A stretch of DNA of 24,320 nucleotides, from positions 1 through 24,320 of the forward strand of contig DATCLA010000281.1 in NCBI GenBank assembly GCA_036564195.1, given 5' to 3'. The position numbers and the translations under genes are program-made. Positions 6,724-14,640 of the stretch are shown piece after piece (within the stretch, counting starts at the first letter, position 1; every line of letters starts with the position of its first letter). The notes beneath the pieces are model-generated. The model saw only the letters and a list, made by a program, of their open reading frames with translations, was not told the origin of the DNA and ran no database searches. This stretch comes from DATCLA01 sp036564195 (GTDB lineage Bacteria; Bacillota; UBA4882; UBA8346).

Positions 6724-7836
6724 TTATTCCGGCCGACGACCGATTAACGCGGGACGGACTTCCCAGCGTACTCCCTCCGGTAAAATTATCTTAAAACGGG
6801 TTGCTTTACCCCGTAAAGAGACCCATCCTAAACCGGCCACTGCCAGGTCCATCCCCGGTTTTAACTCCACCAACTGTTCCCGGAAGGAAATCTTACGAAA
6901 GCAGTGAGTGCAAAGGCCCTGCAACCAATCAGGGTTGGCTTTTAAGATCTCCGAAACTTTTGCGACATCGGTGCGGTGAGTCAGTACTGCAGGGGCAGTA
7001 AAGGCAATCAGAACGGTTGGGGTATCACCCAGGGACTCCATAGCTAATAATCCACCCACAATCAAGCCTTTACCGGGTTTAATTCCCCAAAGTTTTCTGT
7101 TGAGTTTGCCGGTGGCGACCAGACGGCTGCCGCACTCCGGACAAACTAGATCGCTGATTCGTTCCTCCGAAACCAGTCCGGGAGTATCAATCAGGGTATT
7201 CCGCCCCTTAAAAATACTCCAATTGCTTAAACCCATGGTGGTACCGGGAATTTTTGAAACCGTCGGTAACTGTCCCGCCGTTTCTGACTGCAAAAACCGT
7301 TTGATCAGTGACGATTTACCGACATTGGTTACTCCCAGAAAAGCCACTTTAGCGCCGCAGGAGGTGACTTTTTTAATTTCTTCTTTTAGAGTAGCGGTAC
7401 CTTCACCCGCTAAAGCGCTGACTAAAATAGTCCGTTCGGCCTTGAGCAGCCGGTGCGCTTGCAAATAACTTTCTAAATAGGTTTTGACCTCTTCCAACTT
7501 TGCCGGGGCCGGCAATAAGTCGGATTTGTTAACCGCCAGAATAAAAGGTTTCTTACCGAGATAAGCTGACCAGATCGGCAGAGTTCCGGTAAGGTCGGAA
7601 AAGTCTGCCACTACCACTAACAGTTGACTGAGACCGATCGCTTTGGTAAGATCCTTGGCAATTTGGGTCTTCTCGGGTTGAGCCGAACCGACAGCACCGT
7701 AATGAATAATCCGGTAGCAGCGCTGACAAATCAGTTGCTTCCGTTTTTGAATAGTTCCAGGGGGTACATAGCCCGGGGCACTGGGGTCAACGGTCTGTAA
7801 TTCCGAACCACACCCCCGGCAAAAAGTTTGATTCAT
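6724..7836 (-). CDS. yqeH: Circularly permuted ribosome-biogenesis GTPase YqeH
   Basis: YqeH is a GTPase needed for assembly of the 30S ribosomal subunit. The protein has 370 residues. An N-terminal zinc finger uses C6, C9, C37 and C40 (CRGCG and CQRC). The GTPase motifs are in permuted order: NKSD (G4, 103-106), then SALAG (G5), then GVTNVGKSS (G1, 168-176), then DTPG (G3, 217-220). The C-terminal part (about 255-365) holds LIVGGLLAME, a THRT motif and GLGWVSL. It overlaps yqeG by 4 nt (ATGA), so the two are translationally coupled. An extra CPEC (232-235) and CTHC (309-312), not present in the Bacillus subtilis protein as I recall it, could form a second metal site. Confidence 0.95.
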   Translation of the reverse strand: MNQTFCRGCGSELQTVDPSAPGYVPPGTIQKRKQLICQRCYRIIHYGAVGSAQPEKTQIAKDLTKAIGLSQLLVVVADFSDLTGTLPIWSAYLGKKPFILAVNKSDLLPAPAKLEEVKTYLESYLQAHRLLKAERTILVSALAGEGTATLKEEIKKVTSCGAKVAFLGVTNVGKSSLIKRFLQSETAGQLPTVSKIPGTTMGLSNWSIFKGRNTLIDTPGLVSEERISDLVCPECGSRLVATGKLNRKLWGIKPGKGLIVGGLLAMESLGDTPTVLIAFTAPAVLTHRTDVAKVSEILKANPDWLQGLCTHCFRKISFREQLVELKPGMDLAVAGLGWVSLRGKATRFKIILPEGVRWEVRPALIGRRPE

Positions 7837-8339
7837 TTGAGAATTCCTTTCTTGCGGAACTGTTTAACCACCAACCGTTCCAGCTTTCGTACTGCTTTCG
7901 TGCTGATAAACTCGGTAGAACTTAACGGGGAAATCCAAATGGTATATAGTTTCATCCGGTTTCCGCCCAAAATATCGGTGAAGATCTGATCGCCTACTAC
8001 CGCAGTGGTTTCGGGCGTAGTTGCCATTAAGTCCATTGCTTTACGGAAAGGAGACTTCCTGGGTTTAACTGCCCGCGAGATATAAGGAATATCCAACCGG
8101 CGGGCTATCGCTTCCACCCGATATTCCAAAGCATTGGACAGGATAGTCATTTTAAATCCAAGCTCTTTTAACTGTTGGACCAGTGCCATCACTTCCGGAG
8201 TAAGTTGGTCCTGTTTCCATTCAACTAAAGTATTGTCGAGGTCGAAAATAATACCCTTAATTCCTTGTTCCCGTAACTGGATCAAATTTAAATCCAACAC
8301 CGAACGGGCTTGCAGTTTGGGGCAGAGGTTTTTAAGCAT
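7833..8339 (-). CDS. yqeG: HAD-superfamily phosphatase YqeG
   Basis: A 168-residue IIIA-type HAD phosphatase. Motif I is IIFDLDNTLVEW, with the nucleophile and acid/base aspartates at 33 and 35. Motif II is the Ser in KMTILSNA, and motif III is VVGDQIFTDILGG near 115-127, preceded by the conserved KPRKSPF Lys. Members are thought to act on phosphate esters; the Bacillus homologue has no firm substrate, and mitochondrial relatives dephosphorylate phosphatidylglycerol phosphate. The start has GGAGGG a few nt upstream. The gene overlaps hslO by 8 nt and yqeH by 4 nt. The yqeG-yqeH order is conserved across Bacillota. Confidence 0.95.
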   Translation of the reverse strand: MLKNLCPKLQARSVLDLNLIQLREQGIKGIIFDLDNTLVEWKQDQLTPEVMALVQQLKELGFKMTILSNALEYRVEAIARRLDIPYISRAVKPRKSPFRKAMDLMATTPETTAVVGDQIFTDILGGNRMKLYTIWISPLSSTEFISTKAVRKLERLVVKQFRKKGILK

Positions 8340-9219
8340 TATTATCCCTCCCCGTTTGCTGCATTAAATCTGCGATTTGATAATAATATAATTTATTACA
8401 AAATTGGCAACATACTTCCAGACGGCCTTGTTCATTAACAGCCCCCTCCAACTCTGCTGCGCCCAAACTTAACAAAGGGCCCAGAAACTTCTCTCGGGAA
8501 CAGTCGCATTGATAACTAATGTCCGCGATTTGCTCTAATATTTTCAGTCCGGTTGAAGCTCCAAACAACTCCTGCAGCAGTTGTAAAGCAGATAAACCTG
8601 ATTCCAATATGCTTGTCAGGGACGGAATTGCTTGCAATTTAGCTTCAAGCCAGGTGATGGTAGCCTCGGACGCATGGGGCATTAACTGAATAATCAGGCC
8701 GCCGGCGACTTTCACTGCCCCTTCCGGAGCTATCAAGACCCCCAAGGCCACCGCTGAAGGGGTCTGTTCCGACTTAGTGAAGTAATAAGCCAGATCTTCG
8801 GCAATTTCACCGCTTTGGAGGGGAATAATCCCGTGATAAGGTTCTTTTAATCCTAAGTCTTTAGTAACAGTCAAGGTACCTTTTCCAATGGCGCCCGCTA
8901 CATTCAGTTTACCCTGGGCATTCAAATCCAAATCTACCTGAGGGTTGGTTAAATACCCTTTGACTTTGCCACGACGGTTTGAGACGGCGACTGCCTCACC
9001 TACCGGCCCGTTGCCGGAGATACGGACGGTCAACCGGTAAGGATTATCACTCATAACCCCCATTATTAAAGTAGCAGTTAAAAGGCGCCCCAAAACCGCT
9101 GTAGCTGTGGGCCAGGTACGATGAAGCTGCCGGGCAGTCTCGGCTACGCCGGTGGTGACAGCGGCATAGATCCGGACTGTATCATCAAACGCGGTTGCGA
9201 TAACTAAATTATCCTTCAT
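8332..9219 (-). CDS. hslO: Redox-regulated chaperone Hsp33
   Basis: Hsp33 is a cytosolic holdase switched on by oxidative unfolding. The protein has 295 residues. The N-terminal domain (about 1-180) shows the family pattern RTWPTATAVLGRLLTAT and GNGPVG. A linker follows, then a C-terminal zinc domain with C238-D-C240 and C271-QF-C274. These four thiolates bind zinc in the reduced form and form disulfides on oxidation. All are present, so the redox switch should work. The start has GAGGG just upstream, inside the end of the preceding hydrolase gene (11-nt overlap). The downstream yqeG overlaps by 8 nt. The whole set is probably one transcript. Confidence 0.96.
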   Translation of the reverse strand: MKDNLVIATAFDDTVRIYAAVTTGVAETARQLHRTWPTATAVLGRLLTATLIMGVMSDNPYRLTVRISGNGPVGEAVAVSNRRGKVKGYLTNPQVDLDLNAQGKLNVAGAIGKGTLTVTKDLGLKEPYHGIIPLQSGEIAEDLAYYFTKSEQTPSAVALGVLIAPEGAVKVAGGLIIQLMPHASEATITWLEAKLQAIPSLTSILESGLSALQLLQELFGASTGLKILEQIADISYQCDCSREKFLGPLLSLGAAELEGAVNEQGRLEVCCQFCNKLYYYQIADLMQQTGRDNNA

Positions 9220-9985
9220 TTTCCCTCACTTCAATTTGCTGTCCATCATAGCCCAGTTCTACGCCTTCCGGCAACCACCGGGCCGATTCACTATGTTTGA
9301 AATCATGACAAATATGAGTCAAAATACACCGTTTTGGCCGCAACTCGGCAATAATCTCTAAAGCAGCTGCCAAATGAAGATGAGTGGGGTGCGGCCGGAA
9401 CCTTAAAACCCCTAAAACGAGTACCTCCAAACCATGGAGTAAGTTTAGACTGGCAGCCGAAATTTCACTACAATCAGTAAGATAAGCAAATTTACCAATC
9501 CGGTAACCATTGACCGGCAGTCGGCCGTGTTTAACCGGAATCGGAATGATGGTTACGTCGGCAATCTTAAATGTCTGCTCAACCTCGTAAAGTTTTACTG
9601 CCGGTAATCCTCCGCCCACCTGAACACTGTCGTCAAAGATATAATCAAACATAGTCCGAACTTTGGAAACAGTCAGGCCATTGCCATAGACCGGAATCGC
9701 TCCGCCCTGAAGCTCATTAAACCGCCGCAAATCATCAAAACCGCAAAGATGGTCCGCATGGTAATGAGTTAATAAAACTGCATCGACCCGCTTAATTTGG
9801 TTTTGCAAGGCTTGGATCCGCAATTCCGGAGCTGTATCGATCAAAATTGCCGCTGTTTTGGTCTTCAGATAAGCCGAGGATCGGGTGCGGATGTCCCGAT
9901 GATCCCCGGAAGTACAGGTTGGACAGGTACAACCCAAAACCGGAACCCCATGTGAAGTTCCGGTTCCCATTAAGGTTACAATCAT
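9209..9985 (-). CDS. PhnP-like metallo-beta-lactamase-fold hydrolase
   Basis: A 258-residue MBL-fold protein with the layout of the PhnP group. It has an N-terminal structural zinc site C19, C21 and C24 (GCTCPTC), and the dinuclear metal motif HYHADH (74-79). Further ligands are KHG (His about 154), TDCSE (Asp about 170) and THICHDFKH near 222-230. PhnP itself is the phosphoribosyl cyclic phosphate phosphodiesterase of phosphonate use. No phn genes are here, so the substrate is more likely another cyclic phosphodiester or nucleotide. A GGTG lies 7 nt before the ATG. It heads the hslO-yqeG-yqeH run and overlaps hslO by 11 nt. It lies 64 nt after mltG, with no terminator between. Confidence 0.85.
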   Translation of the reverse strand: MIVTLMGTGTSHGVPVLGCTCPTCTSGDHRDIRTRSSAYLKTKTAAILIDTAPELRIQALQNQIKRVDAVLLTHYHADHLCGFDDLRRFNELQGGAIPVYGNGLTVSKVRTMFDYIFDDSVQVGGGLPAVKLYEVEQTFKIADVTIIPIPVKHGRLPVNGYRIGKFAYLTDCSEISAASLNLLHGLEVLVLGVLRFRPHPTHLHLAAALEIIAELRPKRCILTHICHDFKHSESARWLPEGVELGYDGQQIEVRENEG

Positions 9986-10049
9986 TTTACTACACCTTAA
10001 ACTCTTTGACTTAAATCTTCCCTTGCCCTAACGTGTTACCACCCCACAT

Positions 10050-11135
10050 TTAATCTCGTGCTGCTGCGGCTGCGGCGTTAATTCGCTTTTGGGCCTGTAA
10101 ATGCTCAGTATAGGTTTTACTGAAAATATGGGCCCCATTAGGCTTGGCCACAAAATACAAGTAAGGAACCTCGCTTGGAAACGCCGCTGCTTTTAATGAA
10201 TTTAACCCGGGATTGGCAATCGGTCCCGGCGGTAGACCCGGGTTAAGATAAGTATTGTAGGGCGATTTAATTTGCAGGTCACTGTAGAGTAACCTTTCTT
10301 TATGCTTTCCCAAGGCATATTGGACAGTCGCGCAAGATTGTAAGGGATAATTACGCCGTAACCGGTTATAAAACACTCCGGCGATAACCGGCCGTTCATC
10401 AGTACGTTTAGCTTCTTTTTCAATAATCGAGGCTACTGTTACAATTTCGTTATGCTTTTCTTTGGGAAAAGCCCCAAAATGCTGTTGATACACCTTCTCG
10501 AACTGTTTCAGCATCTGGGTAACAATCTCTGCTGCCGTCACTTTCAGGTCAAATTCGTAGGTATCCGGAAAGAGGTATCCTTCTGCCCCATTTTTAACCT
10601 GCAGCGAGGTCAATACCTGATTGACAAAGTTAGGGTCGGAAGCCAGCCGGATAAACTCAGCTGCATCGGCCACTCCCTTTTTCTCTAATAAAGCAGCTGT
10701 CTCTTTTAAGGTCAGGCCTTCGGGAATCGTGATCCGGATGGTCTGTGGTTTACCACTTCCTAATTCACTGACAACTTCAGGAACACTCATGCCCGGACCA
10801 ATCCGGTAATGACCGGCTTTAGTCATCCGTTTTTCCGGGTTGAGCCGGATAAAAATTTCAAATACTGTCTTGTTCCGGATAATCCCCTGCTTTTCCAATG
10901 ATTGGGCAATCTGCCGCACTGAGGCTCCATACGGCACCTTAAATATCTGAGTGGTTCGGACCCCCGGTTCCACCGGGGCCAGGTTCCAAACAAAATAAAT
11001 TACCCACAAAAAGAAGACCGATAAAACTGTAATGACAAGGCCACCCTCAAAACGAGGGTGGTTTTTAAACGGATTAAAATGATTGGTCAAGTCAAGCTTC
11101 TGGTTTGGGTCCAAAGAGGTATTATTCGGTAACAT
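10050..11135 (-). CDS. mltG: Endolytic murein transglycosylase MltG
   Basis: MltG (YceG-like) cleaves nascent glycan strands within the chain and so ends peptidoglycan polymerisation. The protein has about 361 residues. A cytoplasmic N-terminus is followed by one membrane span (about 32-51) and an extracytoplasmic domain. The LysM-like part (about 60-130) has FKVPYGASVRQIAQSL. The catalytic part has ASIIEKEA with the likely general acid Glu at about 239, and later SPYNTYLNPGLPPGPIANPG. Starts TTG (11138) and ATG (11135) are adjacent. AGGAGG (11146-11151) suits either, and the ATG is preferred. The gene follows the DUF1292 gene by 50 nt, the same order as Bacillus yrzB-yrrL. Confidence 0.96.
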   Translation of the reverse strand: MLPNNTSLDPNQKLDLTNHFNPFKNHPRFEGGLVITVLSVFFLWVIYFVWNLAPVEPGVRTTQIFKVPYGASVRQIAQSLEKQGIIRNKTVFEIFIRLNPEKRMTKAGHYRIGPGMSVPEVVSELGSGKPQTIRITIPEGLTLKETAALLEKKGVADAAEFIRLASDPNFVNQVLTSLQVKNGAEGYLFPDTYEFDLKVTAAEIVTQMLKQFEKVYQQHFGAFPKEKHNEIVTVASIIEKEAKRTDERPVIAGVFYNRLRRNYPLQSCATVQYALGKHKERLLYSDLQIKSPYNTYLNPGLPPGPIANPGLNSLKAAAFPSEVPYLYFVAKPNGAHIFSKTYTEHLQAQKRINAAAAAARD

Positions 11136-11185
11136 CAAGTTTCAGCCTCCTGGTACCATTATACTAAAAATTCAGCAAAAAACAA

Positions 11186-11482
11186 TTACTCATCTTTTCC
11201 TTCAACTTCATCCTCTTCCATTAACTGATCAAGGTAATCGCAGACTCGGGCAAATTCATCATCATCTTCGATATCAACTAAGACTTCCTCGCCGTCCGCA
11301 TCGGTTTCGATGCGGAAAATAACGGCTTCCTCTTCGTCATCGTCATTTTCGAAAGTGGTTCCTTCCGGGATCATTACCGCATAGCGATGCTCATCCAGTT
11401 CCACGACATTTAATAAATCAAAACGGTGTTCCTGTCCATCTTCATCAACCAAGGTAATGACATTGGCATTCTCTTCAGACAT
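11186..11482 (-). CDS. DUF1292 family protein (YrzB-like)
   Basis: A 98-residue, very acidic protein with the DUF1292 signature: ITLVDEDGQEHRFDLLNVVE, then RYAVMIPEG, then AVIFRIETDADGEEVLVDIEDD. The C-terminus is an acidic helix. No enzyme activity is known; these small cytosolic proteins usually lie between ruvX and mltG, as here. GGAGG lies 8 nt before the ATG. A gap of 236 nt separates it from ruvX, unusually long for this cluster, and holds copy B of an intergenic element and a possible -10 box TACAAT (11549-11544). It may therefore have its own promoter. Confidence 0.93.
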   Translation of the reverse strand: MSEENANVITLVDEDGQEHRFDLLNVVELDEHRYAVMIPEGTTFENDDDEEEAVIFRIETDADGEEVLVDIEDDDEFARVCDYLDQLMEEDEVEGKDE

Positions 11483-11545
11483 TCATTTTCCTCCTTAAAT
11501 GTATTTAGCGTTGGATTTTCAAGTAATCTCAAGCGAGTTCATAAT

Positions 11546-11613
11546 TGTAAAATTCTCCTTTAACCTTGAATATTGAGAGACGGATCCCGTCAGAACCATA
11601 TATTGTGTTAAAA
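11546..11613 (+). repeat. Intergenic element, copy B
   Basis: Aligned with 751-821. The exact 16-mer ATATATTGTGTTAAAA is at 11598-11613, preceded by TCAG (11590-11593), ATCC (11584-11587), ATAT (11570-11573), TTTAAC (11559-11564) and ATTC (11552-11555). Spacing differs from copy A by 1-4 nt. The 16-mer is 115 nt upstream of the DUF1292 start, against 111 nt for copy A and the ACT gene. A plus-strand ATG follows 17 nt later. Confidence 0.5.
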
Positions 11614-11630
11614 GGTACTAAATCCTAATT

Positions 11631-11717
11631 ATGAAACCGCCCAACTGTAAAAAATGTGAAACGCCTCATAAGTATATTCCATATCCTGTTAAGCTATCCT
11701 CTTTATTTTCTCCGTAA
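11631..11717 (+). pseudogene. Possible decayed transposase start (28 codons)
   Basis: A short plus-strand ORF follows copy B of the intergenic element. It begins MKPPNCKKCETPHKYI and stops with TAA 1 nt before the end of ruvX. The CxxC followed by TPHKYI recalls the zinc-ribbon N-terminus of some insertion-sequence transposases. No ribosome binding site precedes it and the rest of such a protein is missing. I read it as a possible remnant, not a working gene; it could also be chance. Confidence 0.25.
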
Positions 11718-11718
11718 A

Positions 11719-12141
11719 TTAATTCTTAATTCCCGATTTGGAATCTAAATAATTTTGGAGAATTAGGACCGCTGCTAACTTATCTACCTGCTGCCGGCGT
11801 TTGCTGCGGGAGAGGTCAGCCTCAATCAGAAGCCGCTGGGCCGCACAGGTGGTAAGTCGTTCATCCCAAAAGACCACCGGCTTTCCGGTAGCATTGTGTA
11901 AACTCTCTCCAAAGCAACGAGCTTTGACTACGGCCGGTCCAACGGTACCGTTCATATTAAGCGGCAGTCCGATCACTACGCCCTCCACTTCATGATCGGC
12001 CATAAATTGCTGAAAAAAAGCCACATCAGCTTTTAAGGTACTGCGTTTCCGGTAGGAATGGCCTCCCGCTGTTAACCCCAAAGGGTCGCTCAAAGCAATT
12101 CCAATACGCTTTTCTCCCAAATCTAAACCCATCCAACGCAT
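11719..12141 (-). CDS. ruvX: Putative Holliday junction resolvase / pre-16S rRNA nuclease RuvX (YqgF)
   Basis: A 140-residue RNase H-fold protein of the YqgF/RuvX family, implicated in 16S rRNA 5'-end maturation and Holliday junction cleavage. The opening strand is GLDLGEKRIGIALSD with the catalytic Asp7. GLPLNMNGT follows near 58-66 and WDERLTT near 91-97 with the catalytic Glu. The final metal-binding Asp is in VDKLAAVLILQNYL. The start has AGGAG 9 nt upstream. It lies 13 nt after the aldo/keto reductase gene, so the two are probably co-transcribed. The usual neighbours, DUF1292 and mltG, follow, but after a 236-nt gap. Confidence 0.95.
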   Translation of the reverse strand: MRWMGLDLGEKRIGIALSDPLGLTAGGHSYRKRSTLKADVAFFQQFMADHEVEGVVIGLPLNMNGTVGPAVVKARCFGESLHNATGKPVVFWDERLTTCAAQRLLIEADLSRSKRRQQVDKLAAVLILQNYLDSKSGIKN

Positions 12142-12154
12142 CTTTCGACTACTC

Positions 12155-13099
12155 CTATACTATTTTAAGACAAAAATCCGGGCAGACTCGGGCACAATAG
12201 CCGCAACGCAGACAACGCTCCACATCCACCACCAGCTTTCCGTTATTCAACTGCAAAGCACCAAAATTGCATTGGGCTACGCATAAACCGCAGCCTTTAC
12301 ACCAAGACGCAATTTGCAGGTGGCGTTCAATTCCGGTAACTTGTTGCTGTAATTCGGGAGGGACCGGTTGATTCTCAACCAACAGACTGTTGCATTGAAT
12401 CTCGGCAACGCTTTGCATTCCGATGGCAATCGAGTCCACACATTGCAGGTTCCTAACATAAGCAATGGCCGAGGTGGCGTTGCCACTTAAATGGCCGCCC
12501 GCCAAAGCCTTCATGGCATAAATTCCTTTACCAAACTCCTTGGCGGTCCGTAACGCCGCTACCATATCGGCGGCAGTCCCGCCTCTAATCCCAATCCCGG
12601 CCCGGTTAATCAAGGGATGAATTACATCAATCCCCGGTTCGGTAGCACCGGCCCGTACCCCGGCCACCGTATGAGTGGAGATACCTACTGCTTTAATAAT
12701 ACCACTGGCCTTGGCTTTATATAAATATTCTAAAGCACCGCGATGGCCTTTGAAAGTAGCGGCATTCTCCACCTCGTGGAGGCAGAAAATATCGATATAA
12801 TCCCGGTCTAACCGGCGGCGGGCCAATTCTATGCTCTTTTGCATTTCTTGCGCAGTAACCGCATAACACTTGGTAGCAATTACCAGGTCAGGATAGCGTT
12901 TCAGCGCCAAACCCAATGGTTCATAAGTATCATAGATTTCCGCAGTATCAAAGAAGTTAATCCCTTGCTCCCTGGCGTAACAAAATAACTCCGCAGCTTG
13001 GGCCGGAGGAAAATTCTTTTGCAATGGACTGACAGTCAAGGTTCCAAAACAAAGTACTGATACTTCTAGCCCGGACAAACCCAATTTTTTACGTTTCAT
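12155..13099 (-). CDS. Aldo/keto reductase with two C-terminal 4Fe-4S motifs
   Basis: A 314-residue protein joining an aldo/keto reductase barrel (about 1-250) to a ferredoxin-like tail (about 265-312). The barrel has the tetrad: Asp in FFDTAEIY, Tyr in the same motif, Lys in VIATK and His in CLHEV. The tail has CKGCGLCVAQC and CLRCGYCARVC, two CxxCxxCxxxC motifs expected to hold two 4Fe-4S clusters. Such fusions are common in anaerobes and are likely flavin-free oxidoreductases linked to ferredoxin; the substrate is unknown. The ATG shares its first base with the stop codon of the upstream gene (TAATG), so translation is coupled. AGGTG lies 5 nt upstream. Confidence 0.9.
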   Translation of the reverse strand: MKRKKLGLSGLEVSVLCFGTLTVSPLQKNFPPAQAAELFCYAREQGINFFDTAEIYDTYEPLGLALKRYPDLVIATKCYAVTAQEMQKSIELARRRLDRDYIDIFCLHEVENAATFKGHRGALEYLYKAKASGIIKAVGISTHTVAGVRAGATEPGIDVIHPLINRAGIGIRGGTAADMVAALRTAKEFGKGIYAMKALAGGHLSGNATSAIAYVRNLQCVDSIAIGMQSVAEIQCNSLLVENQPVPPELQQQVTGIERHLQIASWCKGCGLCVAQCNFGALQLNNGKLVVDVERCLRCGYCARVCPDFCLKIV

Positions 13100-14640
13100 T
13101 ACTGCACCTGACTTTTCTTTTCCGCCGGAAACAGTACTTTAATTTGAAAACTGAACCGCGGCAAATAACGGCGTTTGGGATTACTGGTTTCAATCCGAAA
13201 ATCAGCTACCTCATTCTGTCCGGTCAGGATCTGCTTAGCGGCGGTTATGGATTTACCTTTTACCAATTCCTTCAGTTTTGACTGAGATAAGATTCCTCTT
13301 AAAGTTGCCGTAGCGATCAGTTGCAGCTCAGCTGTTTCCGTAGCAGCATTCAATACTTGTACGGAGACCAATTTTACCTGGTTACTTTTGGTTTTAAAAC
13401 CGGGAGGAATATTCGCATCCAATTGATTCAACAGGTATTTTTGAATCCCGGCGGTCGCGGGAGCAATAGCGGAAACTCGGTATTTCAGATAAGTTTTAAC
13501 TGTGGCAGCCTCGGCACCGACTTCCGGAGTGCTGTTTAACTGTAAAACCCGGAGGCGTACTAATTCCGGGAGGTATACATATCCCGTCCCGGCTAATGCC
13601 GCTAGCTCATCCGGAGCGGTCAAATGCATTTGATTGGTAGCTTCAGTCTGCCCCTTTTCAATGTCTGCCGCCGATACTACTGCAATATTTTGATCGGTCC
13701 CTCCTGTGGTTGGTTCCAAATTAACCACTTGTAGAAACTGTTGATATTTGGCTTCAATTTTCGAAATGGCTTTGGCCGGTTGGTTGCCGACAGTTCCTTT
13801 TTCTAAGGCAGTCACAGCTACTTCCACTTTACCATATTCTTCCCCTACCGGAATTCCATAGCGCATCCGGGTAGTTTTTTTGGGCACCAACACATTTTTA
13901 GCAGTACCAAACCGGACCCCTTGGGAGCCGATCACTATCGAACCCTGCGGCACAACTACTGGTTGATTGGAACGGTTGATTAAAATCACTTTCCCGGTAG
14001 CCGGGGTGACCCCGATGACCTTCTTACCGCTGGTGACAGTCTGAACTGTAACCTCCCCCTGTTTTTCCAGAACCTTGGCAGGTATTCTTCCGTCCAAAAT
14101 CTGTTGATCCTGATAGGCCGGACTAACCCGGGCTTTAGCGCCGAAATTAATCTTTTGTTCTTTGGGATAAACAATGATTAACGCTTTAGGTTGAAGAAAA
14201 TACCAAATTCCTACTACCAGGGTGAAAAAAGTAACCGATACCGCCGGCCAGAAACTGCGGGACGTCCAATGCTGCTTCTTTTTCCGGTGCCGCTGCGGTT
14301 GCGGCTGCTCAACCGAAATCTCTTCCGGTGTCGGTTGGGAGATAGCGGCAGCGGCAGCCTCCTGACGGCTGGTGACATCCAAATTACGTTCCCGAATAGT
14401 AGAAATTCCCAACCGTTGCGCCATTGATACCAAAACCGGATCAACCCCATTAATAATCAGTTCTTTCCCTTCATCCTCAGCATAAAACTTAATTAATCTC
14501 AAGTTAATCTCATTGGTAAGAAAAGTAGTCTTTTCCGGCACTTCCAGGATCAACTGCTTTTGAGGATGGTTGATAATGGCTTTAACCAATTGTTCGATTT
14601 TAAAATCCGGATTTACAGTTATAATTGCATGATCACTCAA
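13099..14640 (-). CDS. Baseplate J-like domain membrane protein
   Basis: A 513-residue protein, not a phage part in this context. The N-terminal domain (about 1-85) is a small alpha/beta fold of the kind found before baseplate-J-like domains in Gram-positive membrane proteins. A linker rich in Gln and Pro follows, then a basic stretch RHRKKK and one membrane span (about 130-149). The outer part has INRSNQPVVVPQGSIVIGSQ, then KVEVAVTALEKGTVGNQPA, then TTGGTD near 315, the baseplate J/gp47 signature. The C-terminal third is unassigned. The start is TTG, with GGAG 10 nt upstream inside the end of the preceding gene (8-nt overlap). It pairs with the phosphatase-like membrane protein. The outside domain may anchor or bind envelope polymers, which is inference. 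Confidence 0.8.
   Translation of the reverse strand: MSDHAIITVNPDFKIEQLVKAIINHPQKQLILEVPEKTTFLTNEINLRLIKFYAEDEGKELIINGVDPVLVSMAQRLGISTIRERNLDVTSRQEAAAAAISQPTPEEISVEQPQPQRHRKKKQHWTSRSFWPAVSVTFFTLVVGIWYFLQPKALIIVYPKEQKINFGAKARVSPAYQDQQILDGRIPAKVLEKQGEVTVQTVTSGKKVIGVTPATGKVILINRSNQPVVVPQGSIVIGSQGVRFGTAKNVLVPKKTTRMRYGIPVGEEYGKVEVAVTALEKGTVGNQPAKAISKIEAKYQQFLQVVNLEPTTGGTDQNIAVVSAADIEKGQTEATNQMHLTAPDELAALAGTGYVYLPELVRLRVLQLNSTPEVGAEAATVKTYLKYRVSAIAPATAGIQKYLLNQLDANIPPGFKTKSNQVKLVSVQVLNAATETAELQLIATATLRGILSQSKLKELVKGKSITAAKQILTGQNEVADFRIETSNPKRRYLPRFSFQIKVLFPAEKKSQVQ

Noticed and set aside
9209..9985. True phosphonate-pathway PhnP
   Set aside because: The motifs fit the PhnP group but no phn gene is present and the gene is coupled to hslO, so the symbol was not assigned.
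13099..14640. Phage baseplate gene, hence a prophage
   Set aside because: The J-like domain is joined to a membrane span and an N-terminal domain seen in cellular proteins, and no other phage gene is nearby.
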